Shown: piece by piece, positions 31,360-41,762 of the stretch
How the letters are laid out: the number at the start of each line of letters is the position of its first letter
How positions within the stretch are numbered: the first letter of the stretch is position 1
Assembly (NCBI GenBank): GCA_900208305.1
Contig: OAPG01000009.1
Span: 124,001-188,000 of the forward strand
From: Melanopsichium pennsylvanicum
Taxonomy: Eukaryota; Basidiomycota; Ustilaginomycetes; Ustilaginales
Direction of reading: 5' to 3'
Length of the DNA stretch: 64,000 bases
Notes under the pieces: generated by a model
What the model saw: only the letters and a program-made list of their open reading frames with translations
What the model was told of the DNA's origin: nothing
Databases searched by the model: none
Made by a program: the position numbers and the translations under genes

Positions 31360-34300
31360 TCAGGTTGTGACGGTACGCAACGTTAGCGATGCTTGAGCAG
31401 ATCCAAGCGGTGGAGATAGTCGTTCCGACAGAGACGTTAATTGCTTGAGCAGTCTTGCCCGAGTCTGCGCTTGTTGCAGAAGCTGAACCTCGGGCTGTTT
31501 GTGATACGGCAACCAAGGCCTACCTAAACTCTTGCTCCCTAAACCTTCTCCATCCCCAGCCTTGTCTGCCATCTGCGCTTTCTTGCTCGTGACAGGACTA
31601 AGATCAACCACACTCGACAGCGCCAAAGTTTGCAGCGCAGTGTAATAAATCTTCTTCGCCTCACTCCTCGCTGATCCATCAGCAGCACGACTACGAGGTC
31701 GTTGAGAAGCTCCACGCTTCACTGGCTCCCCAATCTTCTTTGTCTCGCTCTCGTTTCCACTCTTCCTTACTCCCTCCACTTGTTGCGCAACTTCACGCCG
31801 GCGAACAAGAGCAGGCAAGGCGTCCATCTGCGATATCAACGAGTTGCCTTTGAGTACCGCATTCTCGTGTCTCAAATGTTTCAGCACCCCCTTGAGCGCT
31901 TCGAGCCGGTCGATCAGATAAGACGTTTCCAAACTGCTGTAACTCGACCCTACTTCTATTCCTCCTTCCTTCACAACTGCGCCAGAGCTTCGTTTGCCAT
32001 CACCCACCGCTTGGCCAGCTCCCTCCTCCGTGGGCGCTGCTGCAAGCTTTGCTTTCAGCCCATCATTCTCCTTCTGGAGAGCCTCGATCTCACTCTGCAG
32101 TGCATCGTTTGCGTCCTGATAAGCCTTGGCTTGCTTCTGCGTCTCGGTCAAGGTTGTACGCACATCGCTATGCTGATCCACCTGAGCCTTGGATTTCTCC
32201 AGTTGCTTTTGCAGCCTTTCGATCTTGATCGAAGATTCTTGCAGTGCTTGATCTCGAGCTTTGACTTGGCGTAGGAGGTCACGGGCGTCTTCGGAGAGCT
32301 TGGCCACCTGACGCTCGAGCTCAGGATTCTGCGCAGCTTGGGTTTTAATATCCTCGCAACGAGCGAGCCAGGGACCAGGACCGTCGATTCGAATCACGTT
32401 TTCTTGCTCCACAATGGCGGCAAGCATCGTGTGGATGGTGGTGGCGAGGTGAGAAGTGGACGAGAGGGGGCTGGACCACAGATTGACATCTCGCTTGCCA
32501 AGCCCTCCTTCGGTAGCTTCCGAAACCATGTCGGTTACCTTTGAAATGTCAAACACTGCCTTTGATGTTCGCACTTCAGCCACGTAGGCAGAGATGGATT
32601 TCGACATCTGCGCGGCAAACGTAACCAGCTGGGACGATAGCATGCCCAGCGAAGGAAGCTGCGTAATCGCCTCGATCCTGGCGGCTTCATCATTTTCCGC
32701 CAGGCTCAGCAATCGGCGCAGCACCTTCCTTGTGAGCACCTTGGTGTTCCTGATCCTGTTGATCAGCTCCTGCATGGGATCAAAGAGATCGTCCTCAATG
32801 TTCTTGCCATCCCGTGTCCACTCGACATCGTCATCCGTATACAGCTGTGCGAGTTGCTGCTTGGCATACCCTAGCGCAGCAATGAGTGTGTCCAAATCGT
32901 GATCGATAAGGTTTGCCGAGCCCACCTCTTTCGCAGCGAGATCACTGTCGTTCTCGTCACCACCCAAGGCCATCATGAACTTCTCAAACTGCTTGACAAA
33001 CCGACCAAATTCTTGTCCGCATTCCAACTCCTTCAACTCTTCCCTTCGTAGTGCCGAGATGAATGCATCGATCTTTCGCTCGACAGCCATGTTCTCCCTG
33101 TACATCCTTCCTCCGCGCAAGAACACTTCCGTCGGCGCCAGACGTAGCACTGCGGCAATCTGCCTCGAAAGCGCGCTAAAGTGCGCGATTGAGTGCCGCA
33201 TTTGACAAACGCTGACCATGATTTCGGGTACGACCCCAGACAGGCTTTCTTGGATATCATGATTCGTCTCAACAATTGACTTGATAAGATCCGACTTGAC
33301 CGCCATCCTACGGAAGAATAGCAGACAATTCACTGCATCTGCATCGGCCTCAAAGTATGCACTTGGCAAATATGACCTGACCATCTCCAGATGCGACGTC
33401 GCCTGTGAAGCTTGTAGGCGACCGAGCTCAAGATCGATCGTCTTGGCCTGACTCTTGAGGGCCGAAGACTGGAGCTTGAGGTTGAGATTCAGCATTGCTT
33501 GGTCTGCAAGGTCTTTCCGACCGGAACCACCTTCACCAGCGTACTCGGCCTGTTCGGCTTTCGCCGCTTCTAGCTCGCTCTGCTGGTTCGAAACCAGCTC
33601 GCGGAACTGGGCGAACGTGTTTTGGTAGTCCACAGCGTTGTTCTCGAGCGCTTCATTGCGCGCTTGGAGGTCGCGAATGCGAGACTCGCAGAGATCTACT
33701 TCTTCTCGAAGCTCCTTCTCGTTGATGGTATGCTGCTCTTCTAGCTCGTTGTTGATCTCGGCGATCATTTCGTGCTCCTCGATCTCATCACGGAGCTTTT
33801 TGACGAGATCGCTGAGTTGGAGATTGCGCTCGGTGAGCTGTTCCACCAGATCTTGAGCTCCAAGTGCGTCATCGAGTTGAAGTTTGAGGTCTTCGATCAT
33901 GGACTCGGCAATCTCTAGCTCGGGCAGAAGCGAGTCGTTGGCCGAGTTGAGCTCAATTAATTCGGCATTCTCACGCTCGAGTCCGATGAGCTTGCGGCGA
34001 AGCTCTCCTTCGATCTCGTTGGTACGGTCGCGGAAGTCACGAAGTACGCGGCGCAACTGATCGTTCTCGCGTTGCAGCATCTCTGTCGCAGCAGAGCGTT
34101 CCGCTACGTATCCCTCATCGTCCGCTGCACCTTCGCCCTCTGACTCGCCTTCGGCACGACGCCTGAGCAGATGCGGATTCAAATCCTTCTCCAGAGCCTG
34201 GATCTTTGCATTTGCTGCCTCGAGCGACACGAGATGCTCTTCTGCCTCAAGCGCAGCTGTCTCTGCCTTCTCCTCGGCCATCTCACGATCCAAGGTTAGA

Positions 34301-35943
34301 GATTCGAGCTCGTCATTGAGCCTCGAGAGTTGTCGCTCAAATTCGTCTTTCTGCATGGCCCAGTCTTTCTCGAGCTTCTTTTGGTCTTTGAGTTCTGTTT
34401 GCAACTCCTGAACTTTGGCCTGAAGCTTGGGCGCGGTGGCAACTGCCACTTCGGCTTCTTCCTTGAGCTTCTCGAGCTCGGAAATGCGACTTCGCTCGTC
34501 ATCGCGCTTCTTTTCGAGAACACGCACCTTGGCACGCAGCTCTTCGACTTCCTTTTGTAGAGCGCCAAATTCGGCCGAAGATCGCAAGGTAGCCGATGAA
34601 GAGGAGGGTTCGACAAGACTCATAAAGTCTCGCGTCGACTTGTTGAGCAGTTTAGTGGAGCGTAATGTTGAGTCCGCTGCATCAGGCTCGCGAGCAGAGA
34701 TGGTCTGGTCGGCCTCGTCAACCAGATCACCATCGTCGATGAGCGCTTGATGGGACTGTGCAGCTATCGGAGAGTCGATTGCGAGAAGGTCTCCCTGATC
34801 TTCTTCATCATGTTCATAGGCACTGCCGTCGTCTCGATCCATCAGACGTTGCGAAACACTCGTACGACCCGAGCTCACAGCACTTCCGGCGGAGCTCCTT
34901 GGGCCTAGTCTGGTAGGTGCAAGGGAGCTGCCCGCTCGAGACGCGGGCCCTGCTGCACTACTGGCGCGAGAGATTGGTGCAGATACAGCTACAGTTCTTG
35001 TTGCTGCTAAACGAGCAGCGGATGTGACGCTCGGGCTTGATGTAGCGGAACGTGCGCCTCCTGCCAGCATCGAGGGTCGGCTGGTCGGTACAGGTCGAAG
35101 TCCTGCCCTTGCAGCAGATGGAGTCGCGGGCTTTGCCGTGGAAGTAGAGACCAGAGGCCTCGTTGCGGTCCGCGATACGCTTGAAGGTACTACTGGCGTC
35201 CTCGCGCTTGTAGTAGCAGCGGTTGCAGAGGATCTGAATGTACGCTTAGCTGCCGCGGGTGTGCTTGGAGATCCTGTCCGGTTTGTCAGTGAGGTCTGCG
35301 CTGCTGAACGGGCTGTGCTTGATGTTGCCGATGCTCGACCAGTGACGGAGGGTTTGACCGGCGAACGGACATCTGTTGTTGGCTTGATGGGTGACACGAT
35401 ACGTGTCGCCGCGCTAGCTGAGGTGGGTGGGCGCGATGCAGATGCTGAGGAGACGGAGCTGCCAACGCTGGCACTGCTGGCGCGTCCCACGGCGGAGGGT
35501 GTCGCTGAAGGCGCCAGGCTTGCTCGGGGCACCGCTGCTCTGGCTGGTGTGGCTGCTGCACTCTTGCGCGGGCTCAGACGTGCAGCAGTAGTAGCAGAAG
35601 GTGTTGCAGCAGGATTCGATCGTGTTGTTCTTGCAGCTGGTATTGATGCAGCCAGGGGCTCGTCATCGACGCTGTGCATCTCGTCTTCCGGGGAGAGAAC
35701 TTGCACCTGACTGGAACGGACGAAGACGCCATAGCCATCTTCGCATTCAAAGTACCGTTTGCCCTGCACGGAGCCATTGTTCTTGCCATTGGGGTTGTCA
35801 AGCTCAATACCGACCCAGACGCCTGCGGCGAACGAGGTCTGGCCGACGAAGAGCACTTCTCCGTGGCCGAGATTGGAAACCCTGACGCGCGAGTGCAGAT
35901 GCAGCGGCTGAGAAGCCGCATTTGGTGTTGTTGGTGCAGCCAT
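31360..35943 (-). CDS. Dynactin large subunit p150Glued (CAP-Gly)
   Basis: 1,527 residues from ATG 35941-35943 (an in-frame TTG upstream is ignored); stop TGA at 31360-31362. An N-terminal CAP-Gly domain covers ~15-85: RVRVSNLGHGEVLFVG, GVWVGIELD, then GKNNGSVQGKRYF and YGVFVRSSQV. The canonical microtubule/EB-binding GKNDG is GKNNG here. Residues ~90-420 are Ser/Ala/Arg-rich and basic. A long coiled coil follows (~460-800), then the dynactin globular region including LGRLQASQATSHLEMVRSYLP, then a second coiled coil (~1195-1300). This matches p150Glued/Nip100, which tethers dynein to microtubules and cargo. The human form is 1,278 residues, and the excess is mostly low complexity. Confidence 0.93.
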   Translation of the reverse strand: MAAPTTPNAASQPLHLHSRVRVSNLGHGEVLFVGQTSFAAGVWVGIELDNPNGKNNGSVQGKRYFECEDGYGVFVRSSQVQVLSPEDEMHSVDDEPLAASIPAARTTRSNPAATPSATTAARLSPRKSAAATPARAAVPRASLAPSATPSAVGRASSASVGSSVSSASASRPPTSASAATRIVSPIKPTTDVRSPVKPSVTGRASATSSTARSAAQTSLTNRTGSPSTPAAAKRTFRSSATAATTSARTPVVPSSVSRTATRPLVSTSTAKPATPSAARAGLRPVPTSRPSMLAGGARSATSSPSVTSAARLAATRTVAVSAPISRASSAAGPASRAGSSLAPTRLGPRSSAGSAVSSGRTSVSQRLMDRDDGSAYEHDEEDQGDLLAIDSPIAAQSHQALIDDGDLVDEADQTISAREPDAADSTLRSTKLLNKSTRDFMSLVEPSSSSATLRSSAEFGALQKEVEELRAKVRVLEKKRDDERSRISELEKLKEEAEVAVATAPKLQAKVQELQTELKDQKKLEKDWAMQKDEFERQLSRLNDELESLTLDREMAEEKAETAALEAEEHLVSLEAANAKIQALEKDLNPHLLRRRAEGESEGEGAADDEGYVAERSAATEMLQRENDQLRRVLRDFRDRTNEIEGELRRKLIGLERENAELIELNSANDSLLPELEIAESMIEDLKLQLDDALGAQDLVEQLTERNLQLSDLVKKLRDEIEEHEMIAEINNELEEQHTINEKELREEVDLCESRIRDLQARNEALENNAVDYQNTFAQFRELVSNQQSELEAAKAEQAEYAGEGGSGRKDLADQAMLNLNLKLQSSALKSQAKTIDLELGRLQASQATSHLEMVRSYLPSAYFEADADAVNCLLFFRRMAVKSDLIKSIVETNHDIQESLSGVVPEIMVSVCQMRHSIAHFSALSRQIAAVLRLAPTEVFLRGGRMYRENMAVERKIDAFISALRREELKELECGQEFGRFVKQFEKFMMALGGDENDSDLAAKEVGSANLIDHDLDTLIAALGYAKQQLAQLYTDDDVEWTRDGKNIEDDLFDPMQELINRIRNTKVLTRKVLRRLLSLAENDEAARIEAITQLPSLGMLSSQLVTFAAQMSKSISAYVAEVRTSKAVFDISKVTDMVSEATEGGLGKRDVNLWSSPLSSTSHLATTIHTMLAAIVEQENVIRIDGPGPWLARCEDIKTQAAQNPELERQVAKLSEDARDLLRQVKARDQALQESSIKIERLQKQLEKSKAQVDQHSDVRTTLTETQKQAKAYQDANDALQSEIEALQKENDGLKAKLAAAPTEEGAGQAVGDGKRSSGAVVKEGGIEVGSSYSSLETSYLIDRLEALKGVLKHLRHENAVLKGNSLISQMDALPALVRRREVAQQVEGVRKSGNESETKKIGEPVKRGASQRPRSRAADGSARSEAKKIYYTALQTLALSSVVDLSPVTSKKAQMADKAGDGEGLGSKSLGRPWLPYHKQPEVQLLQQAQTRARLLKQLTSLSERLSPPLGSAQASLTLRTVTT

Positions 35944-36892
35944 CCTGACCCAATTCCTGACGGTATAATGTAGTGAGACGATGGTATGAAATGGGCCACC
36001 TCTCAATAAGAGATCAGGGGGAAAGGGTATGCGCTATTGGCATATCGGTCTACTGCGAATCAGTGCTGATGAGTTCTGAGTTCCGAGTCCAGGCTCCAAC
36101 TGCCGCAGACGATGAGATTCGCTGCCCTTCCTTGGTCGTAGTTGAGTCTTGGAGAGTCTATAGGATGGAGCGACATAGAAAGGGGACTAAAATGAAACAA
36201 GCTTTAGTAGAGGCCAACTGAGCTGTGTCAGGATCGCGCGTGCTTGAATCGCAGCTTCGACAAGTGTTGGTCTTTCGGGTACGGCTCAGATTTGACCGCC
36301 TAAAATAAAAAATGAGGCAGCAGAGCGAACGGAGCAGATATTAACACGCCTCTCGTTCGTCTGCACGGTTCAGAAGTACATTCCTTGCTCGGCCTGTGAG
36401 AAGAAAAGCTTCAAGTCCTTGGTGCATCCACGCCTCTCTTGGTCATATCAGTGGCAGTCAGGCTTCCATCCAGCAATCGTATTCCATCCAGTCGAATGTT
36501 GGGCTAGGTAACAGAAACTGGACCGCAGACAGCGCATGCTGCCAGTATGCACGCAGTATGCTGTGCCGAAGCTCATAGCGCTCCACGCTCGATATTTAGT
36601 TCTCAGGACAACTCGATACTGGTTCATGAGACGTCTGTGTCTTTCTTTATTCGCAGTCAATGTCAGTCACACCGAGTTCGGTACCCATGGGCAATTTGGG
36701 TCTCATGCAAGCCGCGCAGAAGCATACCATTGCAGGGTCTACGTTCAATCCATGGTGTCACAATCTTAGTTAATCACTGCGCCATCCTCGCTGCAAGCAT
36801 CCGAGGAGTCCAGGGGAACTCAAGCTCTGGTCCAGGATGATCTTGGAAGAATCGATTGTAAAAGTGTAACAAGTGAAAGACAGAGTGCAAAT
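35944..36892. other. Gap between RIP1 3' end and dynactin 5' end
   Basis: 949 bp between two minus-strand genes. Short ORFs on both strands have no family features. No repeats or RNA gene recognised. Confidence 0.45.
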
Positions 36893-38653
36893 TTAACCGA
36901 TGATCAGCTTGTTCTCGGGATCGTTGAAATCGTACTCGGGCACTTCGAGGTTGAGAGGAGCGGGACCCTTACGGGCACGTCCCGAAATATCGTAGTGCGA
37001 ACCGTGGCAAGGACAGTACCAACCACCAAAGTCACCGGCCTCACCGATAGGTACACAACCAAGGTGGGTGCAAACACCAAGCATGACGAGCCACTCTGGT
37101 CGCTTGACTCGGTCCGAATCCTTCTCGGGGTCACGAAGCTTGGAGATGTCCACGGCGTTGGCCTCGTCGATCTCCTCCTTGGTACGATGACGCACAAAGA
37201 CGGGCTTACCACGCCACTTGATGATGGCATTCTTGCCCTCGGGAATCGAGTTCATGTCAACCTCGACCTTGGCAAGCGCAAGAACATCTGACGATGCACC
37301 CATGGACGCGAGGAAGTCCGAAACAGTCGCCTTGGCACCCGAAGCGGCGATCAGACCCATGGAGCCGACCATGAAATAAGAGAAAGCCTTGTTGCTGTCG
37401 GGGGCCTTGGTACGGTAACCGGAGAAGTCAGGAACCTGGTCGGGCTGGGTAGCCTGGAGGCTTCGCGACGACGAGGAAAAGTAGCGAGGCTGGCCAATGG
37501 TAGGGAGAGCTGGAAGAGGTAAAGAAGTGAGAGGCAAATGGGGGCAAAGGAGGAAATTGTCAGCAACGATGTTCACAGGATGCGTTGAATCAATTGCGCA
37601 GTCGTCACACGTGTCAAAAGCCTGCGAGTCGATTGCCATCCCTGTCCTTTTTCCGCCTAGAAACCCATCATCCTTGTCAGCTACAACGATGACACTCAGA
37701 GGTCAGGTCGTGATGCGAGCCGGAGGCGGGATGCTTCTGTTCATCATGAAGAGCATCATGAAGATGAATCATTGAACGCAACGCAGGAATTCTTCAAGGC
37801 ACTTGACTGTGAAGCTGCGATTGTGCTGAAAGATACTCACCATTGACGCCAGTTCGTGCGCTGAGGACACCGTTCGAGTTGCGAAGATTGGAAGCCCATT
37901 TGGGGGTCTGGTGAGGGTCAGATCGGAGAGAAGGGCCATGACCGTGAGCGTGAGGATCGGCGGGAGCTCGAACGGTAAAGTTGATGCCAGCAGCGACCGG
38001 GATGCCATTGTAGGCGGTGGCCGCGGTAGGACTGCAAGGGGGCGTGTGACAGGTACGCACGATTTAGATGAAAGTAGGTTGAAAGATGACGAAAAGTTGT
38101 TATAGAGGGTGTATTGACATTCAAGTCAGCCGCGAATGGTGCAAAGAATCGAAAAAGGCGAGGGGATGGATGGTCGATGCAGGTTCGAGTCAGGGCCCGT
38201 AATGGAAAATTGGATGCGGTGTATGAAATCAGCAATGGAGACAAGATCGGTCGAGACAGGGTCGTGGCGGCGGCGATGATAGCGGATTTGGAAAGAAAAG
38301 CAAAGAAAGATCAAGAGGTCAGTTCCACAATCATTGTGGGTGGTGAGCAAATGTACAGCAGACGAGGAGATGCAAGATTCAGAACGATCATTCGCATGAC
38401 AAGCTGTGCCGTGTCGAGCATCATGGAACGAGATGTTGCATGCATCGCTAAGCCCCGTGAGACGAATTTGACGTAAGGTCGAGCCTGTCATGATCATGTC
38501 GATGCCTGCATTTCCTAATGCTGCAATGCGGCGAGTGTAAGGGCGAGAAGGATTGGCGAATTGCAGATTGTAGCTGGGTCGAATCCAAGTGAGTGCTACG
38601 TACGGAAGGTTGACAGCCTTGCGGAAGGCGCCACGAGCGACGGGAGCAGCCAT
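36893..38653 (-). CDS. RIP1: Cytochrome bc1 Rieske iron-sulfur protein, three exons
   Basis: Minus-strand exons 38653-38604, 38031-37841 and 37509-36893 encode 285 residues. Introns are 572 and 331 bp, GT-AG (donors GTACGT and GTGAGT). Exon 1 encodes only 16 codons plus two bases, the start of a basic mitochondrial presequence. The single membrane anchor is near [16 protein letters not shown]. Cluster ligands are in CTHLGC (227-232) and CPCHGSH (246-252), giving the two Cys and two His that bind 2Fe-2S plus the disulfide pair. The protein ends LIIG. It carries electrons from ubiquinol to cytochrome c1 in complex III. The long first intron is unusual for an otherwise intron-poor window. Confidence 0.96.
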
Positions 38654-40784
38654 GATGAAGATATGTGTGCGATGACCAGTCTAAGATGAGGTAGGTGGTG
38701 AAATGATAGGTGTGATGGCGTCGACGACTGTCTACTCTAAGCGACCCGATGGTGACCAGACTGTGGCTCCAACTGGACTCTCTCGCACACTCTTTCCCTT
38801 TCCTACAGACTCGCCTCTCAGCCGGTCTCTGAGAAGAAATCCAAAAACCCAAACTTGAGCAAACTGAGACCCGCGCCTGAGAGTGATCACCCAATCCGCT
38901 CCGTTCGAATTGGCGACCATCCAGCCAAGCTGCCTGGACATCTCAATTTTCCTCTCAAAGTCTGACAAATGGCCATCACCTGAGCTACACCTACTTTTCT
39001 CGCGCGATAAACAAAGCATCCCAAGAAAAGTGAGACAAAATTTCAAAAGTCGTGCTCATCTCGTGGTACTGGACAGGGTGTTTGAAGGCCCAAAATCGAT
39101 TTTCAACCTCAGAGCCGGCTGCGACCGGGAATGTTCGAGACTCACGGCACGTGACAGAGGCTGTTACCAGTAATGCTGACAAAGACCGAGTCTCATAAAA
39201 TGCTGGCTTTAGAAACCATGTGGCCCTGACGGCACCAGGTCCAAGAACGACACAATCACAAATTCGAAGCTATGAAGCGACAGCTTCAGATGCTATTTTG
39301 CACATCAATCTCACTCCTATATCGGGCTCAAAAGACGATTCGAAAAGGCCAGATGCGATGGACCAGCAGTGAACGTCGTTGATACACGAGTAGCCAGCAA
39401 AATCTTGACGGCATCCGATCTAGACGCCGTAAAGGTTGGGTCTTGTGACTCGGACTCGTATTGCAGGATGGGACCCTCGAAGTGTAACGTCATCAAGAAG
39501 AGGGTCGGTGCAGCTATCGTCGCTGTCAGTCCGCTTGACGTCTCACGTAAGTCGGAAAGACACGCTTGGCATGATCCGCTCGCGAGAAGGGTGCAGGTTT
39601 CATGCGTGATCTTTGGCCTACCCTCCAGATCCTGTTGAAGGTATCTTCTTCTATCAGATGAAGAAAGCAGGCAGCTCTCATATCATGTAACAGCCACACG
39701 CAAAGCCGTTGGAGCAGCGCCCGAACACGGACCTCTGCCACCTTTCACCACGGCTACAGTCAATGGACCGCGATACGCTTGCTTTCTATCAGGCACAAGG
39801 TTAGGGAGAGAGCTTTAAATCTGAGAAAGCAGCCTTCCTACGAGCCTTTTTCTTTCATGTATTATTCGTATTATCACACCCTTTTTTGTTTGTCAGCCTG
39901 CAGCGGTATCACGATATTGAGGGCTGAGGCGGGGAACCTCACAAAAGTGGCCGCGTGAGAGGTGAATCTGCTACCAAAATAAACCAGATAAATACGCACA
40001 GTGTAGCTAAATTTTGAGAAGAAACGTGCAGGAATATGCTCCGACGCAGTGAGATTTCTCAATTTTTTCTTGGCTCTGCGAGCGATAGTTGAACATTATC
40101 ACAGCGCAGTCGGTCAGCCAGAAACTCTTCCGTTCGACGGCTGTGCCGGGTCACCGAAACAAAAAATTTGACTGAAAATGCCAAGTCTGTCGATACTTTC
40201 TTTACACTACCAACTTGAAGGCTATTGTCACTTAGCAGTAGCTGAGACGAAATGAGAAAGCAGCGGCGCTCGAGCCGTCTATTTTTTGACAGAATCGCGC
40301 ATTTTGATTTGGCGCTAGGTAGCCGACAACCTTGCTTATAAGATTACCCCATCAGTAGCGGAAGCAGTAATAGCAGCATCGACGACCTCTTTGACATCGT
40401 TTTGACTCTGCTTCCGGTGCCATTACGTGAAAAGACCATCCCCCGAGCCACGCTAGAAAGATCAACACAGACAAAATAAGGTAGCTGCCAACTTTTGACG
40501 CTTTCGGACTCGTCTAATGAGTCAGTCAGACAAGCGCTTCTACAGGTGGGCTGTGAGGGAGAAGATGCCCTGTGAGTTTGATCAAAGCGAGAGAGAGTGG
40601 CACAATCTCACTGTCCTCGAAAAAAATATCCTGACTCGCTCTGGTGTCGGCTACGCTCGTCTAAGCTGAGCCAATTTCAAACCCTCGAGTCAGATTCTTC
40701 TCTGAAGGCAAAGAGCTCATAAGACATCTTTGTCCATGCCGTTGCCACATCAGTCCACCATCACCATTCCCATTTCCGCCAAGT
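38654..40784. other. Long divergent gap between RIP1 and SNZ1
   Basis: 2.13 kb between divergent genes, with only scattered sub-100-codon ORFs lacking family features. No microsatellite of note and no recognisable RNA gene. Confidence 0.45.
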
Positions 40785-41762
40785 ATGTCTGCCGAGAACC
40801 CCACTATCCTTCCCGCCACTAACGGTACCAGCGCCGCCGCCCCCGCTCGGGTCAACGGCTCCAGCGTTCCCAAGAGCGATGCCAATCTTGGCACCTTCGG
40901 TGTCAAATCTGGCCTCGCCCAGATGCTCAAGGGCGGTGTCATCATGGACGTTGTCAACCCCGAGCAGGCCCGTATCGCTGAGGACGCCGGTGCTTGTGCG
41001 GTCATGGCTCTGGAGAGGATCCCTGCCGATATTCGCGTCGAGGGTGGCGTCGCCCGCATGTCGGACCCTGCTATGATTAAGGAAATTCAGGAGACAACCA
41101 CCGTTCCATGCATGGCCAAGGTTCGCATCGGTCACATGGTCGAGGCTCAGATTCTCCAGTCCATTGGAGTTGATTACATCGATGAGTCCGAGGTGCTCAC
41201 CCCCGCTGACGAGCAGCACCACATCAACAAGCATAACTTTAAGGTCCCCTTCGTCTGTGGTGCAAAGAACCTTGGCGAGGCTCTCCGTCGTATCTCAGAG
41301 GGTGCCGCCATGATCCGGACCAAGGGCGAGGCCGGTACCGGCAACGTGGTCGAGGCTGTCCGTCATCAGCGCACCATCCAGGGCGAGATCAAGCGTGTCT
41401 CATCCATGAGCGACGAGGAGCTTTACGCTTACGCCAAGGACATCCAGGCTCCCTTCCACCTGCTCAAGGAGACTGCTCGCCTGAAGCGCTTGCCAGTCGT
41501 CAACTTTGCCGCCGGTGGTATTGCTACCCCTGCTGACGCTGCTCTCATGATGCAGCTCGGAAGCGACGGTGTCTTTGTTGGCTCCGGTATTTTCAAGGGT
41601 AACAACCCCGAGCAGCGTGCACGAGCCATTGTCGAGGCTGTCACTCACTACAACGACCCTGCCAAGCTTGCAGCTGTCTCCGAGAACCTTGGTGAGGCTA
41701 TGGTCGGCCTCAACATCTCCAAGGACATGAAGGGTGGCCGTCTCGCCGAGCGCGGCTGGTGA
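40785..41762 (+). CDS. SNZ1: Pyridoxal 5'-phosphate synthase, PdxS/SNZ subunit
   Basis: 325 residues, single exon, ATG 40785, stop TGA at 41760-41762. After a ~35-residue Ala-rich N-terminus the PdxS barrel is nearly textbook: [38 protein letters not shown] (Lys112), [10 protein letters not shown], and [12 protein letters not shown] (Lys180). The 68-residue spacing of these two lysines equals that of the catalytic Lys81/Lys149 pair in Bacillus PdxS. The enzyme builds PLP from ribose 5-phosphate, glyceraldehyde 3-phosphate and ammonia supplied by the glutaminase PDX2/SNO. No PDX2/SNO gene lies within this window, unlike the paired SNZ-SNO loci of yeast. C-ending codons dominate, which suggests high expression. 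Confidence 0.97.
   Translation: MSAENPTILPATNGTSAAAPARVNGSSVPKSDANLGTFGVKSGLAQMLKGGVIMDVVNPEQARIAEDAGACAVMALERIPADIRVEGGVARMSDPAMIKEIQETTTVPCMAKVRIGHMVEAQILQSIGVDYIDESEVLTPADEQHHINKHNFKVPFVCGAKNLGEALRRISEGAAMIRTKGEAGTGNVVEAVRHQRTIQGEIKRVSSMSDEELYAYAKDIQAPFHLLKETARLKRLPVVNFAAGGIATPADAALMMQLGSDGVFVGSGIFKGNNPEQRARAIVEAVTHYNDPAKLAAVSENLGEAMVGLNISKDMKGGRLAERGW

Noticed and set aside
35024..35710. 228-codon plus-strand ORF opposite the dynactin gene
   Set aside because: Antisense to the low-complexity basic region of p150Glued; composition mirrors the Ala/Ser-rich coding strand.
38181..38200. tRNA B-box-like GGTTCGAGTC in RIP1 intron 1
   Set aside because: No A box at the right distance and no cloverleaf stems; a chance match.
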